Source: DASZVB01 sp036272055 (GTDB lineage Bacteria; Myxococcota_A; Polyangia; Polyangiales; Polyangiaceae). From it: DNA of 64,000 nt. Made by a program: the position numbers and the translations under genes. The stretch lies in NCBI GenBank assembly GCA_036272055.1, contig DATAZL010000152.1:1-64000 (forward strand). The letters run 5' to 3'. Shown here piece after piece: positions 8,745 to 18,701 of this stretch. How positions within the stretch are numbered: position 1 is the first letter of the stretch; every line of letters begins with the position of its first letter. The notes beneath the pieces were generated by a model. It had not been told where the DNA came from, ran no database searches, and was given only the letters and a program-made list of their open reading frames with translations.

Positions 8745-9922
8745 CGAGGGGACCAGCGGAGCACGTCCTTCGAACGGCGTCCGTTCGGAAATCGACTGGC
8801 GTAATCGCGGGCGGCGGACGCAGCGCCGTCGGTGTCGCCCGACTTCGCACGCGCCTCGACGAGCCGCGCGTAGACGTCTTCTTCGAGGCCGGCCGGCACA
8901 TGAAGCTCGAGGGCGCGCTCGAAGGCGCGCGCCGCTTCGGCAGGATCACCCTGCGCGAGCTCGATGCGTCCGAGTGTCACGGCGGCGAGCGGCGCGCTCG
9001 CGCTGTCCGCGTGCTCTCTCAGGATACGCTGGAGTGGGTTCACACTCTCCGCGGGATGCCCGGATAGTCGCGCCACGTCGGCCAGGGCGAGTAGCTCTTC
9101 CACCGAGCTCGCTTCGGCCGTTTCGCGGCTCACGCCGCCGGTGCCGAGCGCGGCGTACGCCTCCGCGTAGTGTCCGTCGTTCGCGCTCGAGCGCCACCCG
9201 GCGCGCGCCTCGGTCCTCTCTTTCTGACCACCAATGTGGTCGATCTTATCGTCATGTTCGCCGTCGAGAGGTGCGGTCGGCGCCCGGACGTCGAGCTCGC
9301 CGCCGGCTTCGACGCGGCCCACGCCGTCCGGCACGGTGGCTCCGCGAACGAGTACGACGCCGCGCTTCACCGCGACGTGCACGTGATCTGGCGCGCGCGT
9401 CACTGCGAAGCGCGTGCCGACCACCTCGACGCTGGCGATGCCGGCCTCGACGCGCCATCGTCGCGGACCGCCCGGAACGACGTCGAAGACGACGCGCCCT
9501 GACGCGAGCCGGAACACGACGTCGGTCGCCGACGACGCGAGCGGCTCGAGCCGGGAGCCGGCCTCGACGTCCAGGCGCGATCCGTCGGACAGCGCGACGA
9601 CACGCGCCGGCGCGTGCTCGGCCAGGTCCACGGTGACGATGGGCTGCCCGCTCTGCAAGAGAAGCGGCCCTGCCGGCGCGTGCTGATGCTCGACGGCCTG
9701 TCGCGCCGGGGGGCGCGTCGCTTCCCACGCGAACATGACAGAGACGCCGAGCAACGCGCCGATTGCCGCCCAGAGAAGCACCGAGCGCGCCGGCGTTTTC
9801 TGGACCGCGCGACGCACCTCGACGGCTCGCCACATGCGCGCGACCTGTGCCTCGGTCACCGGATCGCGGAGCTCGACGGAGAGTGGCGTTCCGAGTGGGG
9901 ACGGTTCGCGTGCGTCAGTCAT
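8741..9922 (-). CDS. FecR-like domain protein with TPR-like tail
   Basis: The 393-aa protein has a short cytoplasmic N-terminus, one transmembrane segment near residues 47-67 (SVLLWAAIGALLGVSVMFAW), and a FecR-like beta-helical domain (about 95-200: LSDGSRLDVEAGSRLEPL, RVVFDVVPGGPRRWRVEAG, GTRFAVT). The C-terminus is a helical TPR-like region (ADVARLSGHPAESVNPLQR, ARAFERALELH). FecR proteins act as anti-sigma factors or signal transducers for ECF sigma factors. The start ATG at 9922 lies inside the end of the sigma gene (8-nt overlap), supporting a functional pair. An upstream in-frame start at 9970 would overlap further and is rejected. Confidence 0.86.
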   Translation of the reverse strand: MTDAREPSPLGTPLSVELRDPVTEAQVARMWRAVEVRRAVQKTPARSVLLWAAIGALLGVSVMFAWEATRPPARQAVEHQHAPAGPLLLQSGQPIVTVDLAEHAPARVVALSDGSRLDVEAGSRLEPLASSATDVVFRLASGRVVFDVVPGGPRRWRVEAGIASVEVVGTRFAVTRAPDHVHVAVKRGVVLVRGATVPDGVGRVEAGGELDVRAPTAPLDGEHDDKIDHIGGQKERTEARAGWRSSANDGHYAEAYAALGTGGVSRETAEASSVEELLALADVARLSGHPAESVNPLQRILREHADSASAPLAAVTLGRIELAQGDPAEAARAFERALELHVPAGLEEDVYARLVEARAKSGDTDGAASAARDYASRFPNGRRSKDVLRWSPR

Positions 9923-10565
9923 CGTCGTCCTCCGTCGGAGGAAGCGCGACGTGCGCGCGGATGAGTGCATCGGCGCGGGCGATGCGACGCTTCGCCGTCG
10001 CGCGCGAACAGCCGCCGCTCGTCGCGACGCGATCGATCCGTTCGCCCTCGACGCGCCGGAGCACCCACGCGACGCGCTCTTCGGCGGGCAGCGTGTCGAG
10101 GAGCCGTCCTATCTCGCCGAGCGCCGCGCGCGTCTCGGGACTCGCGGCGTGATCGGCTTGCTGCGCGAGCGTCGCGTCGTCTTGCCCGCGATCGAGCCCG
10201 AGCGCGCGCAAGATCCTCCACCGGCGAAAGCGACGATACACTTGCCGCACGGCGATGCTGAGGAGCCAATCGCCGAACGCCTCGTCGTCGCGCAGCGTCG
10301 ACATGCCGTTCAGCGCGATGACGAAGGCGTCCTGCACGACGTCCTCTGCCTCGCTGGTCCGAGCGAGGAGGCGTATCACCACGCGCGTCACGCTGCGCAC
10401 GTGCCGGTGATAGAGCGCCTCCTCAGCCCACCGATCGCCGCGACGAACCCGCTTCACGAGCTCCCCATCCGTCTCCGACGGATCGATGCGCGTAGGCCGT
10501 GGCACCGTCTGCGCGGTCGCCTTCACCGCGAGGACGAGGGGCAAGCTCAGCGCGAAATCGGGCAT
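9915..10565 (-). CDS. ECF-type RNA polymerase sigma factor
   Basis: The 216-aa protein has sigma region 2 (TDGELVKRVRRGDRWAEEAL, EAEDVVQDAFVIAL, DWLLSIAVRQVYRRFRRWR) and region 4 (LLDTLPAEERVAWVLRRVEG, GCSRATAKRRIARADALIRA). It would direct RNA polymerase to an envelope-related regulon. The ATG at 10565 gives a normal ECF length; the open frame reaches 10727, but that extension is unlike a sigma factor. It is the first gene of a three-gene overlapping operon with the FecR-like protein and a secreted protein. Confidence 0.92.
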   Translation of the reverse strand: MPDFALSLPLVLAVKATAQTVPRPTRIDPSETDGELVKRVRRGDRWAEEALYHRHVRSVTRVVIRLLARTSEAEDVVQDAFVIALNGMSTLRDDEAFGDWLLSIAVRQVYRRFRRWRILRALGLDRGQDDATLAQQADHAASPETRAALGEIGRLLDTLPAEERVAWVLRRVEGERIDRVATSGGCSRATAKRRIARADALIRAHVALPPTEDDDD

Positions 10566-10713
10566 CGTTCCAGGGCTCGAGTATCCTGATACACGTGTTC
10601 TTCCGGGAGGGCCGCGACCCCCGTCAAATGGCTCAGCCCCCCGCAAAAAAAGCCCACGACGCACAACGCGGCCGTCCCTGAGCCATTCCGCCGGCTCGAG
10701 GCCCTCACGCCGT

Positions 10714-12340
10714 ATGGGGTCGAACAAGCGCGCGGTTCACTTCTTCATTGGCGGCGTCTTGACGGGAGTCCTCGGCTGCTCCTCGACGGGCATCGTGCTG
10801 AAGACGAAATCGGACGGTCCAGCACCGTCGAACGACGGCGGCGCGAAAGTCGAACCCGACGCGGGTCCAGCCGCCGCCCTGCCGGAGGGTGGCATCGGTG
10901 GACTCGACTTTCGTTCGGGTAGAGGGGTTCGTGTCACGGGAGATTTCGTCGGCGATACGTTGCTGAAGGTGAACACGCCCCACGACGTCAAACACGACGT
11001 CGATTGCCAGATTGCGCTTGCGGAGGACGGACAGCAGCGCTGTTTGCCGATACCGACGGGCACGTACTATCGCGACGCCGACTGCACGGGTCCGATCCTC
11101 GTCGATACGCCCCCTGTTGCCGGAGCGTGTGCGCCAGCGATCGCGCCGTCAATGATCACGAGTTATCAATCCGCGGCGGAGTGCCCGCCACCGCCCGTTC
11201 GCGTCGTGACTCGCGGCGCGCCGATCGATCGGCCGGCGGTGGTGTACGCCTGGCGGCTCGGAGTATGTGAAGCAACGACGGACGATCAGACCGAGTCTTC
11301 GACGCCAAGCTACTTCGAGGCCGTCGTCGCGCCGCCCTCCGACTGGGTGGCGTTCCATCGCACGGTCGCACCCATCACGTCGTCGCTTGGCAGAGAAGTC
11401 TGGCATGGGGACGACGGGTCCGTCCTGGACGGCAGGATGATTCTCTCGATGGGGGAAGTGGCGTGCGACCCGGTCGCACCGATATATAGCGACGTCCCCC
11501 CGCTGTATGCGAATTATTGCGTCCCCAGTGCGCGCCGTTTCGAGTCCGCGGAAACCTTTCTGGCGGTCGCGACGTGCGATGGCGTTCCGACGACCCAGAG
11601 CCCTACGTGTATCGAGCCGCGGCTGATCATGGTCAATAGTGGGCCTGGGTCGAATGGATGTGCTCAGCCCGACGTGCAGTACTACCGCATCGGAGAGTCG
11701 GTTCCGAACTCATCGGTCTACACCGAACTTTCGGGCCCTTGTAGTGGCCGAGAGCCTGCTTACCGGGACGACGTCGTACTTACGTGGTGCCCTCGTCGAT
11801 CTCGCAACGACGTTTCCGGAAATGAACCTCCTGGCGCAGGGAGCAGACGCCGTTCAGGCACTGGTCTGGCAGTCGGGGACCACGTCCTTCGGCGTCTGGC
11901 CGCCGGTGCTGAATCCCGAAGCAGTCAGCGTTGCCACCGGAGAGAATTGCTCGGACCAGCTTTTCGATGACGGCACTGTACGCTGTGCCACTCCCCACGG
12001 CACCGGTCAGTCTAGTTACTTCTCGGATCCCGCGTGCTCGCTTCCGATCATGCCTATTAGAAGCGACTCGCCGTCGTGTGTGTCTCAGGAGGCGGCTCGA
12101 TGGCTGCTCGAGTATTCATCGAGTGCAGACCAGTGCTCCAAGGCGTTCTCGACGGTGGGCCGTCCCGTTCTGGACGCTTACAACGGAGACATCTATACGA
12201 ACGCGAGCGGCCTCGGGCCGTCAGTGCCGTGCATGCCGTACGACCGCACGACGGATCCGAACATCGTCGGCTTTCAGACGCTGGGAGACCCCGTCGATGT
12301 CTCGAGTCGCTTCGCGGTGGTGACGACGCGGGTGCTCTGA
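10714..12340 (+). pseudogene. Cys-containing lipoprotein gene with +1 frameshift
   Basis: Two overlapping frames together encode one secreted lipoprotein of about 541 aa. The first part (10714 to about 11770) begins with a lipobox signal (FFIGGVLTGVLGC) and contains repeated Cys-containing segments such as CLPIPTGTYYRDADCTGPIL. The second part, in the next frame, continues with TSYLRGALVDLATTFPEMN and ends at 12340. The total length is one base over a multiple of three, consistent with one inserted base near 11735-11770. The middle motif 'cytosine-poor Tyr-Leu-x-Gly-Ala' spans the junction. The function is unknown. It could be a real null allele or a sequence error. It converges with the next gene, with only 2 nt between the stop codons. 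Confidence 0.7.
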
Positions 12341-12342
12341 CG

Positions 12343-13065
12343 TTACTTTTCGTTGAGGAGGACTTGATAGGTGCGGCCTGAGGAGAGGACGTTGTCGTCG
12401 GTGCCAGTGTCGACGATCTGATGTACGTGGGTGAGTTGTTTGCCGGGGACGCAGCACGAGAGGGTGAACGCGGCGTCCCAGCGGAGGTGACGGAGGGCGT
12501 CGTCGGTGGAGACGTGCGCGTGGACGAAGGTGACCAGCGTCGGTAACGGGGGGAGCGCGTTCAGCTCCTCCACTACGTCCTGGATCCGCGCCTTGCGGAA
12601 GTCGAAGCGACGGATTCCGTACTGGTCGCGCCACTCCTCGACGAGGGGGACGTTGAGCACCGGATCGACGCTGATGTTCTCGGACTTCGTCTTCAGGGCG
12701 AACATCGCACCGGTCCGCGCATGGGCGCCGTCGCCGACGTGCACGACGCGATGGGAGCCCCCATCCCTCAAGAATGGACGTAGATGGATGAGCGCCGAGA
12801 AGCTCTCGGTCATCTCCTTCGCGGGACGGATCCCCTTCGCGAAGAGGGGCCACAGGGCCTCGAACGACGCTCGTCGCATGAGGCGATCGAGGTAGTCGCT
12901 CCGCGGAGTGGCGCCCGCTTCGTGCTCGTCCTCGGCCGCGATGTCGTCGTCCACGGCGAGAGGGGTGACCCTGCGCGGCCTCCGCCGCAACCGCGTCCCT
13001 GCCGGGGGGTGTCTTTTTAGCTCCTGGCGACACTTTGTGTCAGAAACGCGGGCCGTTGGTGCCAA
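12343..13065 (-). CDS. methyltransferase-like protein of unknown function
   Basis: The 240-aa product contains a Rossmann-like stretch (HRVVHVGDGAHARTGAMFAL, then SENISVDPVL) and later strands PTLVTFVHAHVS and TLSCCVPGKQL. Together these suggest a degenerate class I SAM-dependent methyltransferase fold. The classical GxGxG loop is replaced by GDGAHARTG, so catalysis is doubtful. The TTG start at 13065 is weak; GTG at 12954 removes a basic low-complexity leader and may be the true start. It is divergent from the GYF-domain gene at 13111. Confidence 0.6.
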   Translation of the reverse strand: MAPTARVSDTKCRQELKRHPPAGTRLRRRPRRVTPLAVDDDIAAEDEHEAGATPRSDYLDRLMRRASFEALWPLFAKGIRPAKEMTESFSALIHLRPFLRDGGSHRVVHVGDGAHARTGAMFALKTKSENISVDPVLNVPLVEEWRDQYGIRRFDFRKARIQDVVEELNALPPLPTLVTFVHAHVSTDDALRHLRWDAAFTLSCCVPGKQLTHVHQIVDTGTDDNVLSSGRTYQVLLNEK

Positions 13066-13110
13066 GGACGTGGGTGAGCTGCCGTAGCGTCGCGGCCCGG
13101 CAGTCGACCC

Positions 13111-13536
13111 ATGAACACCTCGTCAATCGATGAAGAGGCGGGCACACCGCTCTGGTGGCTCGCCGAAGTGGGGCGCGCTCCATTCGGGCCGTTCAATCGC
13201 GCTTTGCTCGCCGAGTGGTTCAACACCGGCCACGTGAGCGCGGACGCGCTCGTGTGCGAAGTGGGAAGTCAGACGTGGCGCCCGCTGAGTGCACTGCTCG
13301 CCGACACCGCGATGAGTGGCGTGCGACGGACGCGTTTCGACCCGTCGAAAGAGCGCTGCGAGCTCGAGCTCGAGCCGTTGCCGCCGGAGCCCGCCGACGA
13401 GTTGCCGACCGAGCCCCATTCCGAGCGTCCCAGCGCGCCGCCGTCGAGCGGCACCTTCCTCGATCTGATCGACGAAGTGACCCGCGTCGAAGTACCAAAG
13501 CCGTTCGTCCTCACGCGCCCACCCTTGCGCTCGTAA
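13111..13536 (+). CDS. GYF_2 domain protein
   Basis: The 141-aa protein has an N-terminal GYF_2-type domain (residues 12-65: WWLAEVGRAPFGPFNRALLA, SADALVCEVGSQTWRPL). Such domains bind proline-rich peptides. The rest is Pro/Glu-rich and probably unstructured, ending with a short helix (SGTFLDLIDEVTRVEV). Polyangia often carry such adaptors. A second GYF_2 protein is encoded at 32305-33299. Its partner is unknown. Confidence 0.75.
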   Translation: MNTSSIDEEAGTPLWWLAEVGRAPFGPFNRALLAEWFNTGHVSADALVCEVGSQTWRPLSALLADTAMSGVRRTRFDPSKERCELELEPLPPEPADELPTEPHSERPSAPPSSGTFLDLIDEVTRVEVPKPFVLTRPPLRS

Positions 13537-13650
13537 ACGAACCTTGCCGTGCGCCGCGACGACGGCGACGTCGCCGTGGACACCGCAACCCAGCGTCATC
13601 GTCCTATCTGACCTGTCCGACTCATCGCCGTTCGGCGGTAGGGGGTCTTG

Positions 13651-13697
13651 CGGAAAAGTTTGCGATGTACCTCCAAGGTACATCGAAATTTCTGCCG
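13651..13697. repeat. 47-bp imperfect palindrome, copy 2
   Basis: Left arm 13651-13672, loop CCA, right arm 13676-13697; 17 of 22 arm positions pair, including a perfect 9-bp core GATGTACCT/AGGTACATC. It shares the left arm and upstream flank with the copy at 4059-4105. It lies between the GYF gene and the large lipoprotein gene. An in-frame TTG inside it would artificially extend the downstream gene. Confidence 0.75.
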
Positions 13698-13794
13698 TGA
13701 AATACGGTGTAGCGCGCGCTTCGGGGACGGGGCCGCGTCCGGGGTGAAACGGCGGGTGCGGTGTGCGCGGACGCGCTGTACCCTCCCGCGCCAT

Positions 13795-16700
13795 ATGTAT
13801 CGATCGTCGACCGGGCTCTCCGGTGCCCTCGTTCTCTCGATGTTCGTCGTGGTGAGCTGCGGCGCGCCGCCGAAGCCCGTTGCGCCGCGGAAGCAGGAGC
13901 CCGCGCCGGTCGCGAGCGTCGTGCCGCCCCCGGCGATGCGCCCCGAGGCGCCGTTGCGCGCGCTCCGCACCGGGCGTCTGAACCCGACAGAGAGCCCGGC
14001 GGTTGCGCTACAGGTCGTCGCGCGCGCGACGGTGGGAGACTCGGAGATCCTCGAAGCGACGCTCCCGCTGTTCGAGCCGGATTCCGGCGTGTGGTTCGGT
14101 ACTTCGACGTGGGTCGGGGTCACGCCGCCGGACGGCACGCTCGCGTTCGTCGGGCTCGCCGCGATGACGAACGTGAAACCCGGCGGGCAAGCGCTGCCGA
14201 CCGGTTTACACCTGTGGGTGCGCCGCCCGAAATCGGACGCGCCGCTGGCGGGCACCTTCTATACGGCGGCGGGCATGGACGGCGGGCGCGCCACTCCGGG
14301 TCATCGCATCCCGTTCACGGCCACGATGGACGCCAAGGTCGCGGCCCCGAAGGACCTCGAACAGCGGTGGGGCGTCGCGCTCGCGACGGAGTTCGAGGCG
14401 CATCCCGGCGTGTTTTATCGGTTCGCGGCGGCGCGGACGCGTCAGCGCTTCGTCGGCACAAAGCCGGTCAAGAACGAGATACGCGGCCCGATCCGCCACG
14501 ACAACGATCTGTCTGAGCTGATGGACACAATGACGGGCCGTCTCTCGATACAGGAGGCCCTCGAGCGCGATCGCGCGCTTTACCTGGAAGCGTCGCGCAA
14601 GAAGGCGAACGTGGCGATCGCGACGCTGAAGCCGCCGGCACTGTCCGCGCATCCCTGGGCGGAGCTGTACCGCGCGCTCCACGTGAACGCCGTCGAGGAG
14701 CCGTTCGCGCGTGCGACCCCGGCGGAGTTCTGGTTCGTCCGTGCGCGCACGCTGACGGCGCTCTTCGACGTGACCGATGCCGTAGAGGACTGGGGCGCGC
14801 CGGCAGCGGATTTCCTCGACGCGCGCACCGAGGATCGCGGCACCTTCGCGCGCTACCAGACGGAGCTCGGGTTCGAGCGATCCGCCGTGACGCGCATCCT
14901 GGGGCCAGAGCTCGTGCAAGATCTGGCGATCGTCGGCAGCGATCCGTACATCCACGAAGGCACCGACGTCACGGTGCTCTTCCACGTGAAGAACGCGGCG
15001 CTCTTTCACGCGAGCCTCTCCGGCCTGTCGGCGAAGCTCGGCGCAGAACACGGCGGGCTCGCCACGACGACGTTTGCCCACGAGGGCGTCACCGTGACCG
15101 TCGAGAAGAGCGCCGACGGCGCGCTCCGCCGTCACTCCGCCACCGTCGACGACGTGGAGCTCGTGTCGAACAGCGCTGCGGCGATCCGCCGCGTCATCAC
15201 GACGATCCACGGGAAAGGCGCGAGGCTCTCCGATCAGTCGGACTTCGTCTACATGCTCGCGCGTGACCACGAGGCGAAGGGCGACGTGCTCGTGTATCTC
15301 GGGGACGCCTTCATCGCGAGCGTCGTCGGCCCGAAGCAGAAGATCGGCGAGGAGCGCCGTCAGCTCGCCCTCGCCGATCTGTCGCAGCCCGGGTACGCCT
15401 CGCTGCTCCATGGTTTCATCCAGGGGAAAGCGCCGAAGTCCGTCGATGACCTGCTGCGCACGAAGCTCCTCGATCGCGCGGAGCTGAAGCACCAGGACGG
15501 CGCGCCGATCACCTGGACGCCGGAGGCCGGCGCGCGCTCGAAATGGGGCACTCCTGCGGCGCTCGAGCCGCTCCTCGACATGCCGTCGCCCGCCGTCGTG
15601 AGCTTGCCGGAACAGCGCGGCTACGAGTCGTTCGCGCGCGAGTACGAGTCGATCTGGTCGGAGCACATCGACCCGGTGGCGCTCCGTGTCCGCGACGACA
15701 ATTCGAGTGGTCACACGCGACTCAACCTGGAGCTCCGCGTGCTCCCGCTCCTGCGGAACGACTATCGCGAGTTCATCGAGATGGCCGGGGCAGCGCGGAC
15801 CAGCGTCGCGAACGTGAAAAGCGGCGCGCGCATCGTCGTCGGCATCGGGAAGGACGCACCGCTTCGTCGTGAGCTCACGTCGAACGGGCGCCGTCTCGGA
15901 TTCGGCGATCGCTTCTCGCTCGACTGGGTCGGGGACTACGCGCTCGTCGGTGTCGCGAATCGGAACGAGCTCGCGAACGCCGTGCTCACGCAGTTCGGGG
16001 AATACCTGGAGATCCCGCCGGATGCGCCGCCGCCGCGCGACTCGTTCATCGCCCTGCTCGAGGAGCTGCCCGTCTATGCCGCGATCCAGGTGAAGAGCCG
16101 GCTCGCGGCGGGGGTCGCGCTCGGCGTGCTCCGCGAGATCGGCGAGAAAGAATCGTCGGGGCTCGCGAAATGGGGGACGGCTGCGACGTATCGCGGCACG
16201 CCGATCACGACGGTCACCGGTCACGAGGGACACTCGACGCTCACCCTCTATTACGGGCTCACGGCAGACGCCCTGGTGTTCGCGCTGAGCGAGGCCGCCG
16301 TCCACGTCGCCATCGACGAGCTCCTCGACATGCCGCCGGTGCCGCTCGATCCGAAGACCAAGGACGACCCGTCCACCGGGCAGGCCGTGTTCGACCTCGC
16401 CGGCGCTGCCGGATCGCCGCTCTATTGGGCGCTCGCATGGGGCGCGACCGCCGCGTTCCTCGACGAGACCAGCGACGCACCGAGCCTCGCCGAAGCCGTG
16501 CTCCGCGGCGATCCCGGCGCGGCTGCCGATCCCGCGCACGCGCGCGCCGTCTTCCGTTCCGTCTTCGGTTCGGTGCCGCTCACCCTCGAAGGCAAGGAGT
16601 TCACGCTCGGCCCCGACGGCATCGGGTTTCCGCCGCGCGGCTCGGCCAGCTCACCGGTATTTCCCGAGCTCCCGTTCCCCGGTTCTCCGCTCGACAAGCT

Positions 16701-16815
16701 CCTTTCGCGACTCGCACGCTTCCGAACGGCCCTGTCGTTCGACGACGAGCCCGGCTCCACGCCCACGCAAGCCTTCCAGAGCCTGCACGCGCGAGCCACC
16801 GTGGAACTCCGGTAG
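13795..16815 (+). CDS. large lipoprotein of unknown function
   Basis: The 1006-aa product begins at ATG 13795 with a lipoprotein signal (LSGALVLSMFVVVSC), followed by a Pro/Ala-rich linker. The mature part has alternating alpha/beta segments reminiscent of periplasmic DUF3352-type proteins (VVGSDPYIHEGTDVTVLFHV, VELVSNSAAAIRRVITTIHG, GDYALVGVANRNELANAV, TDALVFALSEAAVHVAIDEL-like). It repeats a pattern of surface-value reading and neighbouring-value comparison. No enzyme motif was recognised. An open frame extends upstream to 13648 but passes through a palindromic repeat, so the shorter start is preferred. It is transcribed alone. Confidence 0.78.
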   Translation: MYRSSTGLSGALVLSMFVVVSCGAPPKPVAPRKQEPAPVASVVPPPAMRPEAPLRALRTGRLNPTESPAVALQVVARATVGDSEILEATLPLFEPDSGVWFGTSTWVGVTPPDGTLAFVGLAAMTNVKPGGQALPTGLHLWVRRPKSDAPLAGTFYTAAGMDGGRATPGHRIPFTATMDAKVAAPKDLEQRWGVALATEFEAHPGVFYRFAAARTRQRFVGTKPVKNEIRGPIRHDNDLSELMDTMTGRLSIQEALERDRALYLEASRKKANVAIATLKPPALSAHPWAELYRALHVNAVEEPFARATPAEFWFVRARTLTALFDVTDAVEDWGAPAADFLDARTEDRGTFARYQTELGFERSAVTRILGPELVQDLAIVGSDPYIHEGTDVTVLFHVKNAALFHASLSGLSAKLGAEHGGLATTTFAHEGVTVTVEKSADGALRRHSATVDDVELVSNSAAAIRRVITTIHGKGARLSDQSDFVYMLARDHEAKGDVLVYLGDAFIASVVGPKQKIGEERRQLALADLSQPGYASLLHGFIQGKAPKSVDDLLRTKLLDRAELKHQDGAPITWTPEAGARSKWGTPAALEPLLDMPSPAVVSLPEQRGYESFAREYESIWSEHIDPVALRVRDDNSSGHTRLNLELRVLPLLRNDYREFIEMAGAARTSVANVKSGARIVVGIGKDAPLRRELTSNGRRLGFGDRFSLDWVGDYALVGVANRNELANAVLTQFGEYLEIPPDAPPPRDSFIALLEELPVYAAIQVKSRLAAGVALGVLREIGEKESSGLAKWGTAATYRGTPITTVTGHEGHSTLTLYYGLTADALVFALSEAAVHVAIDELLDMPPVPLDPKTKDDPSTGQAVFDLAGAAGSPLYWALAWGATAAFLDETSDAPSLAEAVLRGDPGAAADPAHARAVFRSVFGSVPLTLEGKEFTLGPDGIGFPPRGSASSPVFPELPFPGSPLDKLLSRLARFRTALSFDDEPGSTPTQAFQSLHARATVELR

Positions 16816-16886
16816 CGCGCCGCCGCGCGCTGCGAACGCCCTGACCCTACGCGAGGCCGATCCGCGTGCTATATCGAATCACCGGT

Positions 16887-17291
16887 ATGCGCGCACTCCG
16901 AGCCCGCTGGATCGCCTGGATGACGGCAGTCGCCGTGCTCCTGTCGATGAGCGTCACGGCTCGCGCGCCGTATTTCTGTCACATGATGAACCGCGTCGTG
17001 GCCACGTGCTGCTGCGACGCTGGCGAGAAGCACGACGACGAGTCGGCCTGTGCGGTCCGCGTGCGCGCGACGGATTGCTGTGAGCGACTATCGACGGCAA
17101 CGCGCTCGCCGACACTGAAGGCGTCCGCCAGCGACCTATCGGTACCGCCGGCGACCCTCGCCGTCGCGGTGCTTGCGCCGAGCTACGTTTTTGCACGCCC
17201 GACCGTGACGGCGATGCTCCCCGAGCGGGCGCGTGGCCCGCCGATCATCGGGCCGCCGCTGTTCATCGTGAACTGCTCTCTTCTGACCTGA
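16887..17291 (+). CDS. small Cys-rich secreted protein heading the metal-efflux operon
   Basis: The 134-aa product has a signal peptide (WIAWMTAVAVLLSMSVTARA), then a Cys/His cluster (PYFCHMM, VATCCCDAGEKHDDESAC, TDCCERL) and a conserved-looking C-terminus ending in FIVNCSLLT. The Cys/His cluster and its position 78 bp upstream of the outer-membrane efflux gene suggest a periplasmic metal-binding or sensing role for copper or silver; this is inference. I chose ATG 16887; ATG-like codons upstream (16866) add only seven residues. Confidence 0.72.
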   Translation: MRALRARWIAWMTAVAVLLSMSVTARAPYFCHMMNRVVATCCCDAGEKHDDESACAVRVRATDCCERLSTATRSPTLKASASDLSVPPATLAVAVLAPSYVFARPTVTAMLPERARGPPIIGPPLFIVNCSLLT

Positions 17292-17369
17292 GCCTCCAGG
17301 GTCCGTCCCCGCTCGCTCGTTCGCAGGCGCGCTGCCGTTGCACGCGTCCGGTGACGACATGGAGGTTTC

Positions 17370-18701
17370 ATGGCCAGCCCGCGTCTCTATTTCATGGGTC
17401 TCGCCGCGCCGATGTTCTGCGCGGCGACAGCGACAGCTTCACCGCCGATGCCGACGGCGTCATCGACGTCGGCACCGACGGCCGTCGGCGCTGAACCAGG
17501 TCCGGTACTCGGACGTGCGGCGTTCGTCCGGGAGGTGCTCGCGCGGAATCCGAGCATCGAGTCGGCCCGGCAAGGGTGGCGTGCCGCTCTTGCTCGCGTG
17601 CGCGCGGCGGGGCCGTTCGAAGATCCGATGCTCGACGCGGGTATCGCGCCGCTGTCCATTGGCTCTTCGCGGGTGTCGGTCGGGTACGAGGTGGGGCTCA
17701 GTCAGAAGCTGCCGTGGTTCGGCAAGCGCGGGCTCGAGACGGCAGCGGCCGCCGCCGAGGCGAACGCCGCGCGCAACGACCTCGAAGCGACGCGCCGCGA
17801 GCTCGCGATGACGGCCGTCGCACTCTACGACCAGTACTTCGTCGCGGTGCGGTCGCTCGCGATCAACTCCGAGCATCTGGGGCTGATGCGCGTCCTGGGC
17901 GGCGGCGCGACGGCGCAGTTCGAATCGGGACGAGGCGCCGCGCAAGACCCGCTCGAAGCCGACGTCGAACTCGCCGGTCTCGAGCGCGACGCGGCGATGC
18001 TCACCGCCGAGCGCGACGTCGTGACCGCTCAGATGAACGAGCTCCTCCACCGCGATCCGGCCTCGTCATTGCCGCCTCCGCCGTCCGAGGTGCCGCTCGC
18101 AGAAAAGCACGACGTAAATGACGTGCAGCGACTGCAGCGGGAGGCCGTTGCGCGGCGGCCGGAGCTTGCGGCCATCCGGGACCGGGCTCGTGCCGAGCAG
18201 GCGCGGGCCGATGGGGCGAAGCGGGAGGCCTATCCCGATGTGACGGTGTCTACGTCGTACAACTCGATGTGGGACATGCCGGAGCACCGCTGGATGGTGG
18301 GGCTCGGCTTCAATTTGCCGATCTGGTCGGGCCCGCGTGGCGGAAGAGCCGACGAAGCCGCTGCGCGGCGCGCACAGCTCGAGAGCGACGCGGCGCGGCT
18401 CGAAGCGTCGGCGCGCACCGCGGTGTACGTGTCGGTCACGCGGCTCCGCGAGTCGGAGCACGTGCTTCGTCTCTATGACGAGCGGCTCTTGCCGGTGGCG
18501 CGCGCGCGCATCGAGGCGGCGCGCGCGGGGTTCACCGCGTCACGCAGCCCGTTCACGGCGGTCATCGACGCGGAGCGGAGTCTCCGTACGGTGGAGCTCG
18601 ACTACCAGACGGCGCGCGCGGAATGCGATCGCCGACACGCCGAGCTCGAACGCGCCCTCGGACGGATCCCCGGCCTCGACGACGAGGGAGCACTCCGATG
18701 A
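17370..18701 (+). CDS. TolC family outer-membrane factor (CusC-like)
   Basis: The 443-aa protein is the outer-membrane channel of a tripartite metal efflux pump. It has a signal peptide and two long alpha-helical repeats with OEP features (FVREVLARNPSIESARQGWR, SVGYEVGLSQKLPWFGKRG, WMVGLGFNLPIWSGPRGGRA). The start is preceded by GGAGG at good spacing. Its stop overlaps the adaptor gene's start as ATGA, so the three pump genes form one translationally coupled operon. There is no lipobox, unlike E. coli CusC. Confidence 0.92.
   Translation: MASPRLYFMGLAAPMFCAATATASPPMPTASSTSAPTAVGAEPGPVLGRAAFVREVLARNPSIESARQGWRAALARVRAAGPFEDPMLDAGIAPLSIGSSRVSVGYEVGLSQKLPWFGKRGLETAAAAAEANAARNDLEATRRELAMTAVALYDQYFVAVRSLAINSEHLGLMRVLGGGATAQFESGRGAAQDPLEADVELAGLERDAAMLTAERDVVTAQMNELLHRDPASSLPPPPSEVPLAEKHDVNDVQRLQREAVARRPELAAIRDRARAEQARADGAKREAYPDVTVSTSYNSMWDMPEHRWMVGLGFNLPIWSGPRGGRADEAAARRAQLESDAARLEASARTAVYVSVTRLRESEHVLRLYDERLLPVARARIEAARAGFTASRSPFTAVIDAERSLRTVELDYQTARAECDRRHAELERALGRIPGLDDEGALR

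Noticed and set aside
13648..13794. Upstream extension of the large lipoprotein from TTG 13648
   Set aside because: It begins inside a palindromic repeat and would bury the lipoprotein signal at residue 50.
14206..16539. 777-codon antisense open frame opposite the large lipoprotein
   Set aside because: Arg/Glu/His-rich composition without any domain; a by-product of high GC codon use in the sense gene. Many other long antisense frames in the window were dropped for the same reason.
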